From Meghimatium bilineatum (taxonomy: Eukaryota; Mollusca; Gastropoda; Stylommatophora; Philomycidae), in contig CM067312.1 in the NCBI GenBank assembly GCA_034231615.1, forward strand, positions 6,559,747-6,623,746: a DNA stretch of 64,000 bases, written 5' to 3'. Below are positions 54,291 to 63,846 of the stretch, piece by piece. The position numbers were made by a program, and so were the translations under genes. Below the pieces are notes generated by a model that made no database searches, was not told the DNA's origin, and worked only from the letters and a program-made list of their open reading frames with translations. Position 1 is the first letter of the stretch. The number at the start of each line of letters is the position of its first letter.

Positions 54291-54389
54291 TTCGTATCTT
54301 GGTTTAGGTTTTACTGAATGAGATACCAAATTAGAATCAGTGAACCAGAAGTGACTAAAGGCGTTTCTGATACCTTCTAGAAGGATCAT

Positions 54390-54585
54390 TCTGTATTACT
54401 CCAAAATAACCCATAAATTATGTATTTCTTCCACAATAATCCCTCAATTTAAAATATTCTTCCATAGTACTCCTAAATTCTGTATTTAATTACAACAAAA
54501 CTTATAAATTCTGAATTTTATTCCAACATAAATTCTAAATTCTGTATTTCTTCCAAAATAGCCACTAAATTTTCTATTTCAAACC
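54390..54585. repeat. Degenerate 'aaattctgtatttcttcca' repeats
   Basis: About five diverged units of 35-40 bp, rich in A and T. Confidence 0.65.
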
Positions 54586-54621
54586 CATGTCTATATTTTG
54601 TTTAGAGAGTACTATATAATT

Positions 54622-54690
54622 CTTCTGTGTTCATGCTCAAACTCCCATAGATTTGCAGGATGTAATCTAGTTAATGTAACCTTTGTAACT
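54622..54690 (-). mobile_element. SINE family A, partial 3' end
   Basis: Contains cttctgtgttcatgctcaaa and gcaggatgtaatctag only. Confidence 0.55.
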
Positions 54691-54710
54691 CTGAATTGAT
54701 ATTTAAAAAA

Positions 54711-54955
54711 TACCCACTTTGGTAAGACAAAAGTACTACGTATGGTAACATGTATGCAATAATCTCTCTAACAAATGATACCCACCTTGGCAAGACAAGT
54801 GCCATTTGTGACAAATATGTCTGTAGTTCTCTCTAACTAAACATTACCTTGGTAAGACGGAAGTGCCACATATGTCTGCACTTCTCTTTAACAAAGATAC
54901 CTACCTTGGTAAGACGGAAGTGCCACATGTCTGCACTTCACTTTAACAAAGATAC
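54711..54955 (-). repeat. Tandem copies of the THOC2 exon 3 end with splice donors
   Basis: Four direct repeats of the last roughly 35-45 bp of exon 3, its donor and the start of the intron. On the minus strand each carries cttaccaag/gt or a near form; exon/intron-like boundaries fall at 54905, 54848 and 54786. Spacing from the true donor is 55, then 57, then 62 bp. The copies nearest the exon are the best preserved. Confidence 0.88.
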
Positions 54956-54959
54956 CTAC

Positions 54960-55088
54960 CTTGGTAAGACGGAAGTGCCACTTATGACAAACATGTCTGT
55001 AGTTCTCATAGTCCAACCTGTCCATCTTGTTGTTTTGGTCAGTGCCTTTACGGAACACAGTCAGGAAGCCGGGAAAATTGTAGCACTC
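54960..55088 (-). CDS. THOC2: THOC2 exon 3
   Basis: This is a 129-bp, phase 0-0 exon encoding 43 residues. It starts [12 protein letters not shown] and ends [19 protein letters not shown], matching the conserved THOC2 stretch that follows the ATYE(K/R) motif. The acceptor ends cttag and the donor is gtaggt. The last bases of the exon, with the donor, recur as a series of direct repeats just downstream (54711-54955), so the true end was chosen as the copy continuous with the conserved LDYEN segment. A LINE fragment lies about 60 bp upstream in the preceding intron. Confidence 0.93.
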
Positions 55089-55149
55089 CTAAGAAATATT
55101 AACCAAAAAAAATCTATGAGATTTCCTAGTATTGAATATTGCTGCAGCT

Positions 55150-56035
55150 AGTTAGTTAGTCATTAGATCATTATCATTGCACAATAACTGCACCACTTTC
55201 ACAAAGTTTTCTCTCAGAAAAGTTATGAACATCAGATGGCATGACAAGATTCCGGATATCACTTTTCTTTACAGATCTGGTATCCCTAGCATTGACACTA
55301 TTCTGATCAGACAAAAGAAGCACTACAAGAACTTGCTAAAGATTTCACACAATAGTCTTTGAAAAATATCAAGATACATGGGAAGAACTTGCACAAAATA
55401 GACCAAGATACATGGGAAGAACTTGCACAAATAGACCAAGATACATGGGAAGAACTTGCACAAAATAGACCAAGATACATGGGAAGAACTTGCACAAAAT
55501 AGACCAAGATACATGGGAAGAACTTGCACAAAATAGACCAAGATACATGGGAAGAACTTGCACAAAATAGACCAAGATACATGGGAAGAACTTGCACAAA
55601 ATAGACCAAGATACATGGGAAGAACTTGCACAAAATAGACCAAGATACATGGGAAGAACTTGCACAAAATAGACCAAGATACATGGGAAGAACTTGCACA
55701 AAATAGACCAAGATACATGGGAAGAACTTGCATAAAATAGAGCGACATGGTATTCTACAGTAAAAACAGGTGCAGCCTTTAAGAGAAGTGTAGCAGCTCA
55801 CAACGGAGAGTAGCATAGAAAGTTATGGGTAAACCAAAAACCATCTACAGTGGTCATGTCCGAACATATCCAAGGACATTTGTGGCCAGAATAAGGCTTA
55901 CTAGCCATCAATGAACTCATAGTACAGGATATAACTCCCCCTAACTGAATTTTTTTATATTGGATGTACCAAATGGTCTTCATCATCATGTAATGGACGA
56001 GCAACAATCATTGCACACAGGACACATCCATAGGT
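55150..56035 (+). mobile_element. LINE 3' end with internal array and terminal zinc-finger remnant
   Basis: The plus strand reads RWHDKIPDITFLYRSGIPSI, matching the 'DK(I/V)P...L.R.GI.SI' region of a LINE common in marine invertebrates. Next comes DTWEELAQNRP, amplified as a tandem array, then TWYSTVKTGAAFKRSVAA and a C2H2-like CPNISKDICGQNKAY. It ends near a catcatcatg stretch. A diverged copy with stops. The array is listed separately. Confidence 0.75.
55365..55738. repeat. 34-bp array of LINE codons
   Basis: Eleven copies of agatacatgggaagaacttg plus cacaaaatagacca. Each copy encodes DTWEELAQNRP, the conserved motif near the end of the LINE in which it sits. One copy has lost a base. Confidence 0.95.
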
Positions 56036-56215
56036 GCTTTGATCTTTTGAGCATATTTGCAGCTATGACTGACAGCTCAAGTTCCCTGTTGGCTGATGCA
56101 CTCTTCTTTAGTGATGCCCATTCTCTTTGGTCATTCCATATTTCAATCATAGCTTCTTTATTCCTGACATGATACAGGAATCATCACCTTTATTACTTTC
56201 ACTTGTCTGTGCTGC

Positions 56216-56475
56216 TTCTTCTTCTTCTGTGTTCGTTCTCACATTCCTGCAGACTAGCTGGATTTAGTCCAGAGAACAGAATGAATTGTGCATGGTTTAC
56301 AGCTTAGCTGAGATATCTGCGCCTTTCAGCCTGACACATCTGACTTGACTTCAATGTCTTCTAGGTCACTTTGACCCTCTACAGAATGACAGCCAACTCC
56401 ATGTCAAAACCACCTCTGTCCTCTGCTATGACATGCATGGCAGGTAACAGTGTTGCTATTCTTTGCTTCCATCTC
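56216..56475 (-). mobile_element. SINE family A with clear (GAA)n tail
   Basis: Plus strand starts cttcttcttcttctgtgttc, then attcctgcagactagctgga, gacacatctgacttgac, gctatgacatgcatggcagg and cagtgttgctattctttgct. A full copy abutting the RNase H LINE remnant. Confidence 0.82.
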
Positions 56476-56990
56476 GGGATCTGACAACGCATGTGTGAGT
56501 TCAGCATGTCAGACTGGTCCATCGCTCTACTGCCAGACACAGTAGCAGCGAATACTAGCAGATCCTCTCTTTCATTGACCTGAATATCCACATGAGCAGG
56601 CTTGTGACTCCGTCCAACATTAGAATATGACCTCACCATTAACTGATGAAACTGTTCACGAATGCAGGCCGCTTGTATTTTTCTGATCACTCTCATACAA
56701 ACATCATAACTTGCATTCTGTGTGCTCATCCAGTTCAAGATCATGGTCACTGCCATAATCTTCATAGCCACGCTGTTTGTCATCACAGCCACGCTGTTTG
56801 TCATCACAGCCACGCTGTTTGTCATCACAGCCACGCTGTTTGTCATCACAGCCACGCTGTTTGTCATCACAGCCACGCTGTTTGTCATCACAGCCACGCT
56901 GTTTGTCATCACAGCCACGCTGTTTGTCATCACAGCCACGCTGTTTGTCATCACAGCCACGCTGTTTGTCATCACAGCCACGCTGTTTTG
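56476..56990 (-). mobile_element. RNase H LINE remnant partly replaced by a 21-bp array
   Basis: The minus strand reads VIRKIQAACIREQFHQLM, HKPAHVDIQVNERED and LLVFAATVSGSRAMDQSDML. The HxxIxxNERxDxLA region corresponds to the end of the RNase H domain. Its upstream side runs into the 21-bp tandem array (56757-57152). A SINE-A copy abuts its downstream end. Confidence 0.6.
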
Positions 56991-57152
56991 TCATCACAGC
57001 CACGCTGTTTGTCATCACAGCCACGCTGTTTTGTCATCACAGCCACGCTGTTTGTCATCACAGCCACGCTGTTTGTCATCACAGCCACGCTGTTTGTCAT
57101 CACAGCCACGCTGTTTGTCATCACAGCCACGCTGTTTGTCATCACAGCATGT
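56757..57152. repeat. 21-bp array, about 18-19 copies
   Basis: The unit is cacagccacgctgtttgtca plus t. Two copies have an extra t, which shifts the chance open frames (MTNSVAV or RGCDDKQ per unit). It lies within an RNase H LINE remnant. Confidence 0.96.
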
Positions 57153-57224
57153 GCCACTCTCCTTTGATGGTCTTTCCAATACACAGAGCTGTGAAAGCAG
57201 CAGCAGCAATGTGCACATGTCTAA

Positions 57225-59045
57225 CAAATAAACCATCCGTGTATATAATCAAGTCATTGAACGCAGAATAAAACATCCGTGTATATAAATAATCAAGTCA
57301 TTGAACACAGAATAAACCATCCGTGTATATAAATAATCAAGTCATTGAACACAGAATAAACCATCCGTGTATATAAATAATCAAGTCATTGAACACAGAA
57401 TAAACCATCCGTGTATATAAATAATCAAGTCATTGAACACAGAATAAACCATCCGTGTATATAAATAATCAAGTCATTGAACACAGAATAAACCATCCGT
57501 GTATATAAATAATCAAGTCATTGAACATAGAATAACCCATCTGTGTATATAATCAAGTCATTGAACGCAGAATAAACCATCCGTGAATATAAATAATCAA
57601 GTCATTGAACACAGAATAAACCATCCGTGAATATAAATAATCAAGTCATTGAACACAGAATAACCCATCCGTGTATATAATCAAGTCATTGAACGCAGAA
57701 TAAAACATCCGTGTATATAAATAATCAAGTCATTTAACACAGAATAACCCATCCGTGTATATAATCAAGTCATTTAACACAATAACCTATCCGTGTATAT
57801 AATCAAGTCATTTAACACAGAATAAACCATCCGTGTATATAAATAATCAAGTCATTGAACACAGAATAAACCATCCGTGAATATAAATAATCAAGTCATT
57901 GAACACAGAATAAACCATCCGTGAATATAAATAATCAAGTCATTGAACACAGAATAACCCATCCGTGTATATAATCAAGTCATTGAACGCAGAATAAAAC
58001 ATCCGTGTATATAAATAATCAAGTCATTTAACACAGAATAACCCATCCGTGTATATAATCAAGTCATTTAACACAATAACCTATCCGTGTATATAATCAA
58101 GTCATTTAACACAGAATAAACCATCCGTGTATATAAATAATCAAGTCATTGAACACAGAATAAACCATCCGTGAATATAAATAATCAAGTCATTGAACAC
58201 AGAATAAACCATCCGTGAATATAAATAATCAAGTCATTGAACACAGAATAACCCATCCGTGTATATAATCAAGTCATTGAACGCAGAATAAAACATCCGT
58301 GTATATAAATAATCAAGTCATTGAACACAGAATAACCCATCCGTGTATATAATCAAGTCATTTAACACAATAACCTATCCGTGTATATAATCAAGTCATT
58401 TAACACAGAATAAACCATCCGTGTATATAAATAATCAAGTCATTGAACACAGAATAAACCATCCGTGAATATAAATAATCAAGTCATTGAACACAGAATA
58501 AACCATCCGTGAATATAAATAATCAAGTCATTGAACACAGAATAACCCATCCGTGTATATAATCAAGTCATTGAACGCAGAATAAAACATCCGTGTATAT
58601 AAATAATCAAGTCATTTAACACAGAATAACCCATCCGTGTATATAATCAAGTCATTTAACACAATAACCTATCCGTGTATATAATCAAGTCATTTAACAC
58701 AGAATAAACCATCCGTGTATATAAATAATCAAGTCATTGAACACAGAATAAACCATCCGTGAATATAAATAATCAAGTCATTGAACACAGAATAAACCAT
58801 CCGTGAATATAAATAATCAAGTCATTGAACACAGAATAACCCATCCGTGTATATAATCAAGTCATTGAACGCAGAATAAAACATCCGTGTATATAAATAA
58901 TCAAGTCATTTAACACAGAATAACCCATCCGTGTATATAATCAAGTCATTTAACACAGAATAACCCATCCGTGTATATAATCAAGTAATTGAACGCAGAA
59001 TAACCCATCCGTGTATATAATCAAGTCATTTAACACAGAATTCTC
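57225..59045. repeat. 1.8-kb satellite with a 294-bp higher-order unit
   Basis: Monomers of 36-45 bp share ccatccgtgtatataa and atcaagtcattgaacacaga. A diagnostic variant beginning gaacgcagaataaaacatcc starts at 57691, 57984, 58279, 58573 and 58867. That gives a higher-order period of 293-295 bp over at least four units; a first partial instance is at 57258. Confidence 0.96.
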
Positions 59046-59365
59046 GCAGACTAATGTCTGCATCTCATTTTCCACATCAATATAGCAACTCTCTTTGCAT
59101 TCTTTAATGAGAACTATTATTACACGGAAGGAGATCTAGCAATCTACAGGCACATATTCATTTTTCAGCAGGTGTCACACCCTCTAACATGCACACTTTG
59201 TTTGACATCTCCCCCCCCCCCAATATGCCTTATCTACAGCTGTCTTTAGTTGACTACTTTCTCTTTCTGTGTGGCAGAAATGTTGGCTACAAGGATAATT
59301 TGAGCAGTAAAACACAATCATATGCGTTTTATTCGACATTAGGACAAACATCAAGATAAAATTAC

Positions 59366-59494
59366 CCTTTCATAGGTAGCAGGACTGCTATGCCATCTCA
59401 TGACTGTTTCGAGGGCACTACACAGGAAGCGGCCATATCTCCGAGCTTCATTCTCTGTACAACTTGTGACAGTGTATGTGATATCATTGAATAC
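59366..59494 (-). CDS. THOC2: THOC2 exon 2
   Basis: This is a 129-bp, 43-codon exon in phase 0 at both ends, with an acceptor ending ttcag and a donor gtaat. The translation begins VFNDITYTV and includes [15 protein letters not shown], then [16 protein letters not shown], a block that is nearly invariant in animal THOC2. It follows directly from TYDR of the previous exon about 4.35 kb away and leads into ECYNFPGF of the next. An RTE-like LINE, Tc1 and SINE remains fill the upstream intron; the downstream intron begins beside the large 57-59 kb satellite. Confidence 0.93.
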
Positions 59495-59809
59495 CTGAAC
59501 AAAAACAAAACAGCATATCTTTTACTGGATAAAAGATGAGAAAAATTCATGTTTTAATGAACTTAAGATAATGAGAAATGAATGTCTCATAAATTTAAGA
59601 AACGAAGATAATTTTACTTATTTCTATTCATATTTCCATTTGATCTTTGTTACCACAGCCCCTATATTTCCAACTTGTAGGGTTATCCCCCAACAATTGG
59701 TGACTTATCTCTCTAAGACAACTATCACAGGTAAATAATTCGTTCAGATCTAGTCAAACTAAAACACACACAATCAAGCACATTTCAGTACCATATCAAT
59801 CAATAAATC

Positions 59810-60780
59810 AAGTGCCATGCCGAATGGCGTAGGCGATCATGTTTCTCCACGACTGTCTCTTGTGTGGTCAATAAGCTCAGTTGTTGTGCTTTTACCATGC
59901 CACAATACAAGTCCATCTAGTAACTTTTCTCTTTGTCGCCTCCTATCTCTTCTCTCCTTGATCTTTCCAGTTGTTATTAAGTGTTCAAGTTGTGTTGAAC
60001 ACATGTCCTACAGCACATGTCCTAGAACCCTTGACTGTCTGCCCCTAATGTTTGATATTGTTGATCTTTGTACGCCAGCATCAATGAGAACCTCTGCATT
60101 AGCTTTCTTAGCTGTCCATGGTATTTTCATCACTCTTCTCAGAAACCACATTTCTATTACCTCTAATTCGCTTTGAATGTTTACAATCCATGCTTCATAT
60201 CCATAAAAAAGAATTGGTTCGATATAAAATCTCCAGCACTCAAATTTGGGTCTGCATTGATAGTCTTCCATTGCACAAAATGGTTCTCATTTTTTGGAAT
60301 GCTGATTTGGCTTGTACTGTTTGGCTCTTTATCTCACTTGAGCATCTACCTTCTGATGTTAACAGGGTGCCAAGATATTTCATTTTTTCAACTTGTGTTA
60401 ATTTTGTGTCATAATTAGTATGTTGCATCTTGGTGGTGTATGTCTCTTTGATACAACCATTATTTCTGTTTTTTTCTTGTTTAAACTGAGGCCTTTGTTT
60501 TCACTTTTTTTCACTACTTAATCTAATAGGGCCTGTAGTTCCTGTCCGCTTCCTGCGATCACTACTGTGTCATCAGCATATCTCAAGTTATTTATATTGC
60601 ATCCTCCCACTTTTATTCCTAACATATTTTCTATATTTTGCATGATGTACTCTGTATACAGGTAGAAACGGTCCGGTGACATTACACAACTGTGTCTGAC
60701 ACCCATTTCTATCTTTTTAAATCTACCTATAGTGTTGTTAACTTTTATCATATGCATGCAACAAAAGAAGTTTTAATGTG
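59810..60780 (-). mobile_element. RTE-like LINE reverse transcriptase fragment
   Basis: Minus-strand frames give GVRHSCVMSPDRFYLYTEYI, NINNLRYADDTVVIAGSG (YADD catalytic motif), MKYLGTLLTSEGRCSSEIKS, FYGYEAWIVN and MWFLRRVMKIPWTAKKANAE. This is the order seen in RTE-type elements. A few frameshifts break the frame. A simple (TTGA)-like 3' tail is near 59800-59815. The 5' part is missing. Confidence 0.82.
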
Positions 60781-61365
60781 TCTCAGAAAGTGCATGGGAT
60801 TTCAACCAGATCCATTCAGCAGACACCTTTTTTGCCTCAGAACTTGAGTCAATTTATTTTCCAAATTCAACCAACCTGATAATGAGTCTGCAAGACTGTC
60901 TAAATTTTAATGTGTCTGCTAGACTTGCAACATGCCCACAGCAGCTATGATAGGTTCGATATAGGTATAGTTTGTGTAATAAGCAGGTTTTGTATTAGAT
61001 ATATTGATTATGTTCTTTGTACACAGGGCATGTTCATTAGTGCTCAGATCTCCGCTTCAGTAAATCTCAGGGTATAGAATGACAGTTTTGGTACTATGTC
61101 TTCTGTCATCCATCAGATCAGCTGAAATTCAGATCAGACCATGACAGAGATTACCTAGGTGGATATCGGCCAGTGCTCAAAGCTCTGTAGCGAGGTCAAA
61201 ATAAATTATTTCTAGTCAAAATAACATTGCAATGCAACATAAACGTAATAAGCAACAGGCTATCAGCCGTAACATGTAAATGATCCCCCTCTAAGAAGGG
61301 GAGTCCACTTTGCAATACTTGATATCCCCCATAGAGAGTAAGAATTTTCAGCGTTTGAAACAAAA
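60781..61365. other. Intron, nothing recognised
   Basis: No element identified between the RTE-like LINE and the SINE. Confidence 0.45.
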
Positions 61366-61528
61366 TCCTGCAGAAGACGGATGTGTCGGACCATTGTCGC
61401 AAATAAAACGGCAACACAATGCATTTCCATTCTCTGGACTACATACTGCTGGAAATCTAGAATGAATCATGGTCCTGCCATGAGAGATCAAGCAGGAGTT
61501 TGAGAATGAAAGCTGAAGAAGAAGAAGA
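61366..61528 (+). mobile_element. SINE family A, subfamily 2
   Basis: Reads gcagaagacggatgtgtcgg, aaataaaacggcaacacaat, ctctggactacatactgctg, gcaggagtttgagaatgaaa and tail gaagaagaagaa. Confidence 0.8.
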
Positions 61529-61545
61529 AACAAAATGGTTATAGA

Positions 61546-61720
61546 AGCAACACCTCAAAGCAAGTGACATGAAAGTGAGCTCAACACCTCAAAGCAAGTG
61601 ACATGAAAGTGAGCTCAACACCTCAAAGCAAGTGACATGAAAGTGAGCTCAACACCTCAAAGCAAGTGACATGAAAGTGAGCTCAACACCTCAAAGCAAG
61701 TGACATGAAAGTGAACTCAT
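61546..61720. repeat. 34-bp array, five copies
   Basis: The unit contains caacacctcaaagcaagtga and catgaaagtgagct. Nearly identical copies starting 18 bp after a SINE tail. Confidence 0.94.
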
Positions 61721-61834
61721 ATTTTCTTGGCTATCTTAATAACAGACCAAATACCAAATACAGAGACATGATAATAAAGATACAGAAGCTAAGAAAACTT
61801 TATCAAAATGTTCGGAATCAGGTTAATGGACAGT

Positions 61835-61945
61835 GCATACTGAAATTTAATGTGCTGGGCCAAAAGGCATAAATAATGCAGCTTCACTGCAAAACTAGTA
61901 GCACAACATGTTTCACTTTCTCTGGCTCAAATCATATGACTATCC
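61835..61945 (+). mobile_element. Possible degraded SINE family A fragment
   Basis: Resembles the subfamily 2 core (aaatttaatgtgctgggcca, ggcataaataatgcagct) but is weak and short. Confidence 0.3.
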
Positions 61946-63084
61946 ATGTTGATTATTTGAGGCAGAACACAGGAGAAAAATAATATACGGTAATACTGCT
62001 TGAAACATAACAGCTTGACATAGCACTTATGTAAAACATAGGTTTTTAGAAAGTTCCACTTAGGCACGAAGGACTATCACTAAAACTAAGAAGTTTTGAT
62101 GTGTAAACAAGAAAACATACAAATTACAATACACAAGACATTTTCAACATTTTAAACTTTCAGGTCTTTCTCAAGAATATATAAAACAAATGGTGAAACA
62201 AATGAAAACAGCAAAAACAATGTTAACACCACAGAGGCACTAGAAACACTATTGACATGTAAACAGTATGAAGTTCAAAGTGGCAATGGTGTATATAGAA
62301 ACATGTAATCATGGAAGCGGGTTTTGTTGAAAATTGGACGGGATATGATAACAGATATAACAAATTTTTACCCAATATAACATGGATAGCAATACAATAA
62401 GGACCCCACCAGCACAAATTTAAACAAATGAATGTTTGGAGTTAAGTCAAAAAGGCTTGAAGGTATCAAACTTTCAAGAGGGTACCTAGATAAAATAAGA
62501 AAAATTATGGACATTAAACAAGGACACAACTAAAGTCTTGAAGATTTGAATATATAGAAGATTGTGCAGAACTTTATGAGCAAACAAAGTGTACAGATTA
62601 AGAACAAAAATACAATGAAATAACAGAGAAGAACATCAAGCAATGGGTAGATAGCAGCAAGTCAAAATGTTTATTATTTTAGTTGATGAAAATTTGTCTG
62701 TATTACCGTAGAAACTGACAAATGCATACAATGGGAATCTGATGTGTAAAAGAAAATGGAAATCTGATGTATATGCAGAAATGGAATTGTGATGTGTACT
62801 GAAGCACATTACAAATGCACCATTTGTATATATAATGTTGTCGAGAAGCTGGGAGATGGGGGAGGGAGTGTGTGAGAGTGTTTTTCCCCATGTTTGTCAT
62901 GTGGTGGAGAGCGAATGGCTACCGGAATGAAAAATGCATAAGTCAATCCGCGGGTTTGTGTACAGACTACACGAAACAATCAAAATTACATGTGCAACAT
63001 GATTCCCAGCAGCTATGACCCTGAAAATGGGTAGGCGTTGTTACAGTATACTCGTTATAATATAGCAGTTGAGACAAAACACCC
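61946..63084. other. Intron, nothing recognised
   Basis: AT-rich. Related 'ggaaatctgatgtata' motifs recur around 62730-62800 and again near 63773. Confidence 0.4.
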
Positions 63085-63490
63085 AGTACATGTGCTTGAA
63101 ATGCCAAGACTATCTGAAAATGACCATCTATGAGCCATTGGTATGTTGGAGGCCAGAATGAGCTCGCAGGTCAATGCCAGGAGGATGAATTGTCACTACA
63201 ACAATATTGTACGCCTCAGTGCAAGTTACGGAACCACTGGCTGTGCCCGGGATAGACTTTGGAGTGGCCAACCACGAGTTACTACACCTGCGTAAGATAT
63301 CATATTGTGCTTAGTCTACTAAGGAATCGTTTCCTCCCAGCAAGTCAAACAGCAAGAGCAATAATAGGCAGACGTGAGCAAGTCTCTCGCAATCATGCAA
63401 CGAGTCAGAGATACAGGCCTTACTGCAAGATGACCACATGTTGGGCCAAAATTAACTCACAAACATCATCAGCAGCATCTACAATGGGCA
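63085..63490 (+). mobile_element. Tc1-like transposase N-terminal fossil
   Basis: Translates in pieces as LSENDHL-stop-AIGMLEARMS, NCHYNNIVRLSASYGTTGCA, RDRLWSGQPRVTTPA and RNRFLPASQTARAIIGRREQ: the paired helix-turn-helix DNA-binding region of Tc1 transposases, including the SGxPRVTT linker. The catalytic domain is missing. A SINE-A copy follows at 63515. It is a different copy, and the complementary part, to that at 2.1-2.8 kb. Confidence 0.8.
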
Positions 63491-63514
63491 GAGCAACATG
63501 TCTGGTGCATACAT

Positions 63515-63720
63515 TTCTTATGCATTTGATCGCAAATTCCTGCAGATTAGCATGTTGTCCAAAGAACATAATGCATTATGTGATCATTTACAGCTTGGCT
63601 GCAATATCTGCACCTTTCACCTGACACATCTAACTTCAGCATGGCTTCTAGGTCACATCACCCCCGAATTATACTTAGTTGCCTTTTATGACATGCATGG
63701 CAAGTAAGTTTTACTTTTCT
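63515..63720 (-). mobile_element. SINE family A
   Basis: Landmarks: aattcctgcagattagcatg, tacagcttggctgcaatatc, acttcagcatggcttctagg and tatgacatgcatggcaag. It follows the Tc1 fossil and lies 127 bp from THOC2 exon 1. Confidence 0.72.
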
Positions 63721-63846
63721 TCATTGTCCTTTGAGGCCCCAACAGCACTTTATCATGATGCATACACAAAATGGAAGTCTGATGTATGTATAAATAGTTA
63801 CAGTAACACAAAAACACAAAGATTCCAAAATTTGTTCTTGACGTAC

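Noticed and set aside
55307-55816. Hydrophobic, membrane-like open frame on the minus strand
   Set aside because: It is the antisense of the 34-bp LINE-derived array; the apparent hydrophobicity follows from the codon composition.
56379-57271. Several 100-200 codon frames on both strands
   Set aside because: They come from the 21-bp array and flanking LINE remnant.
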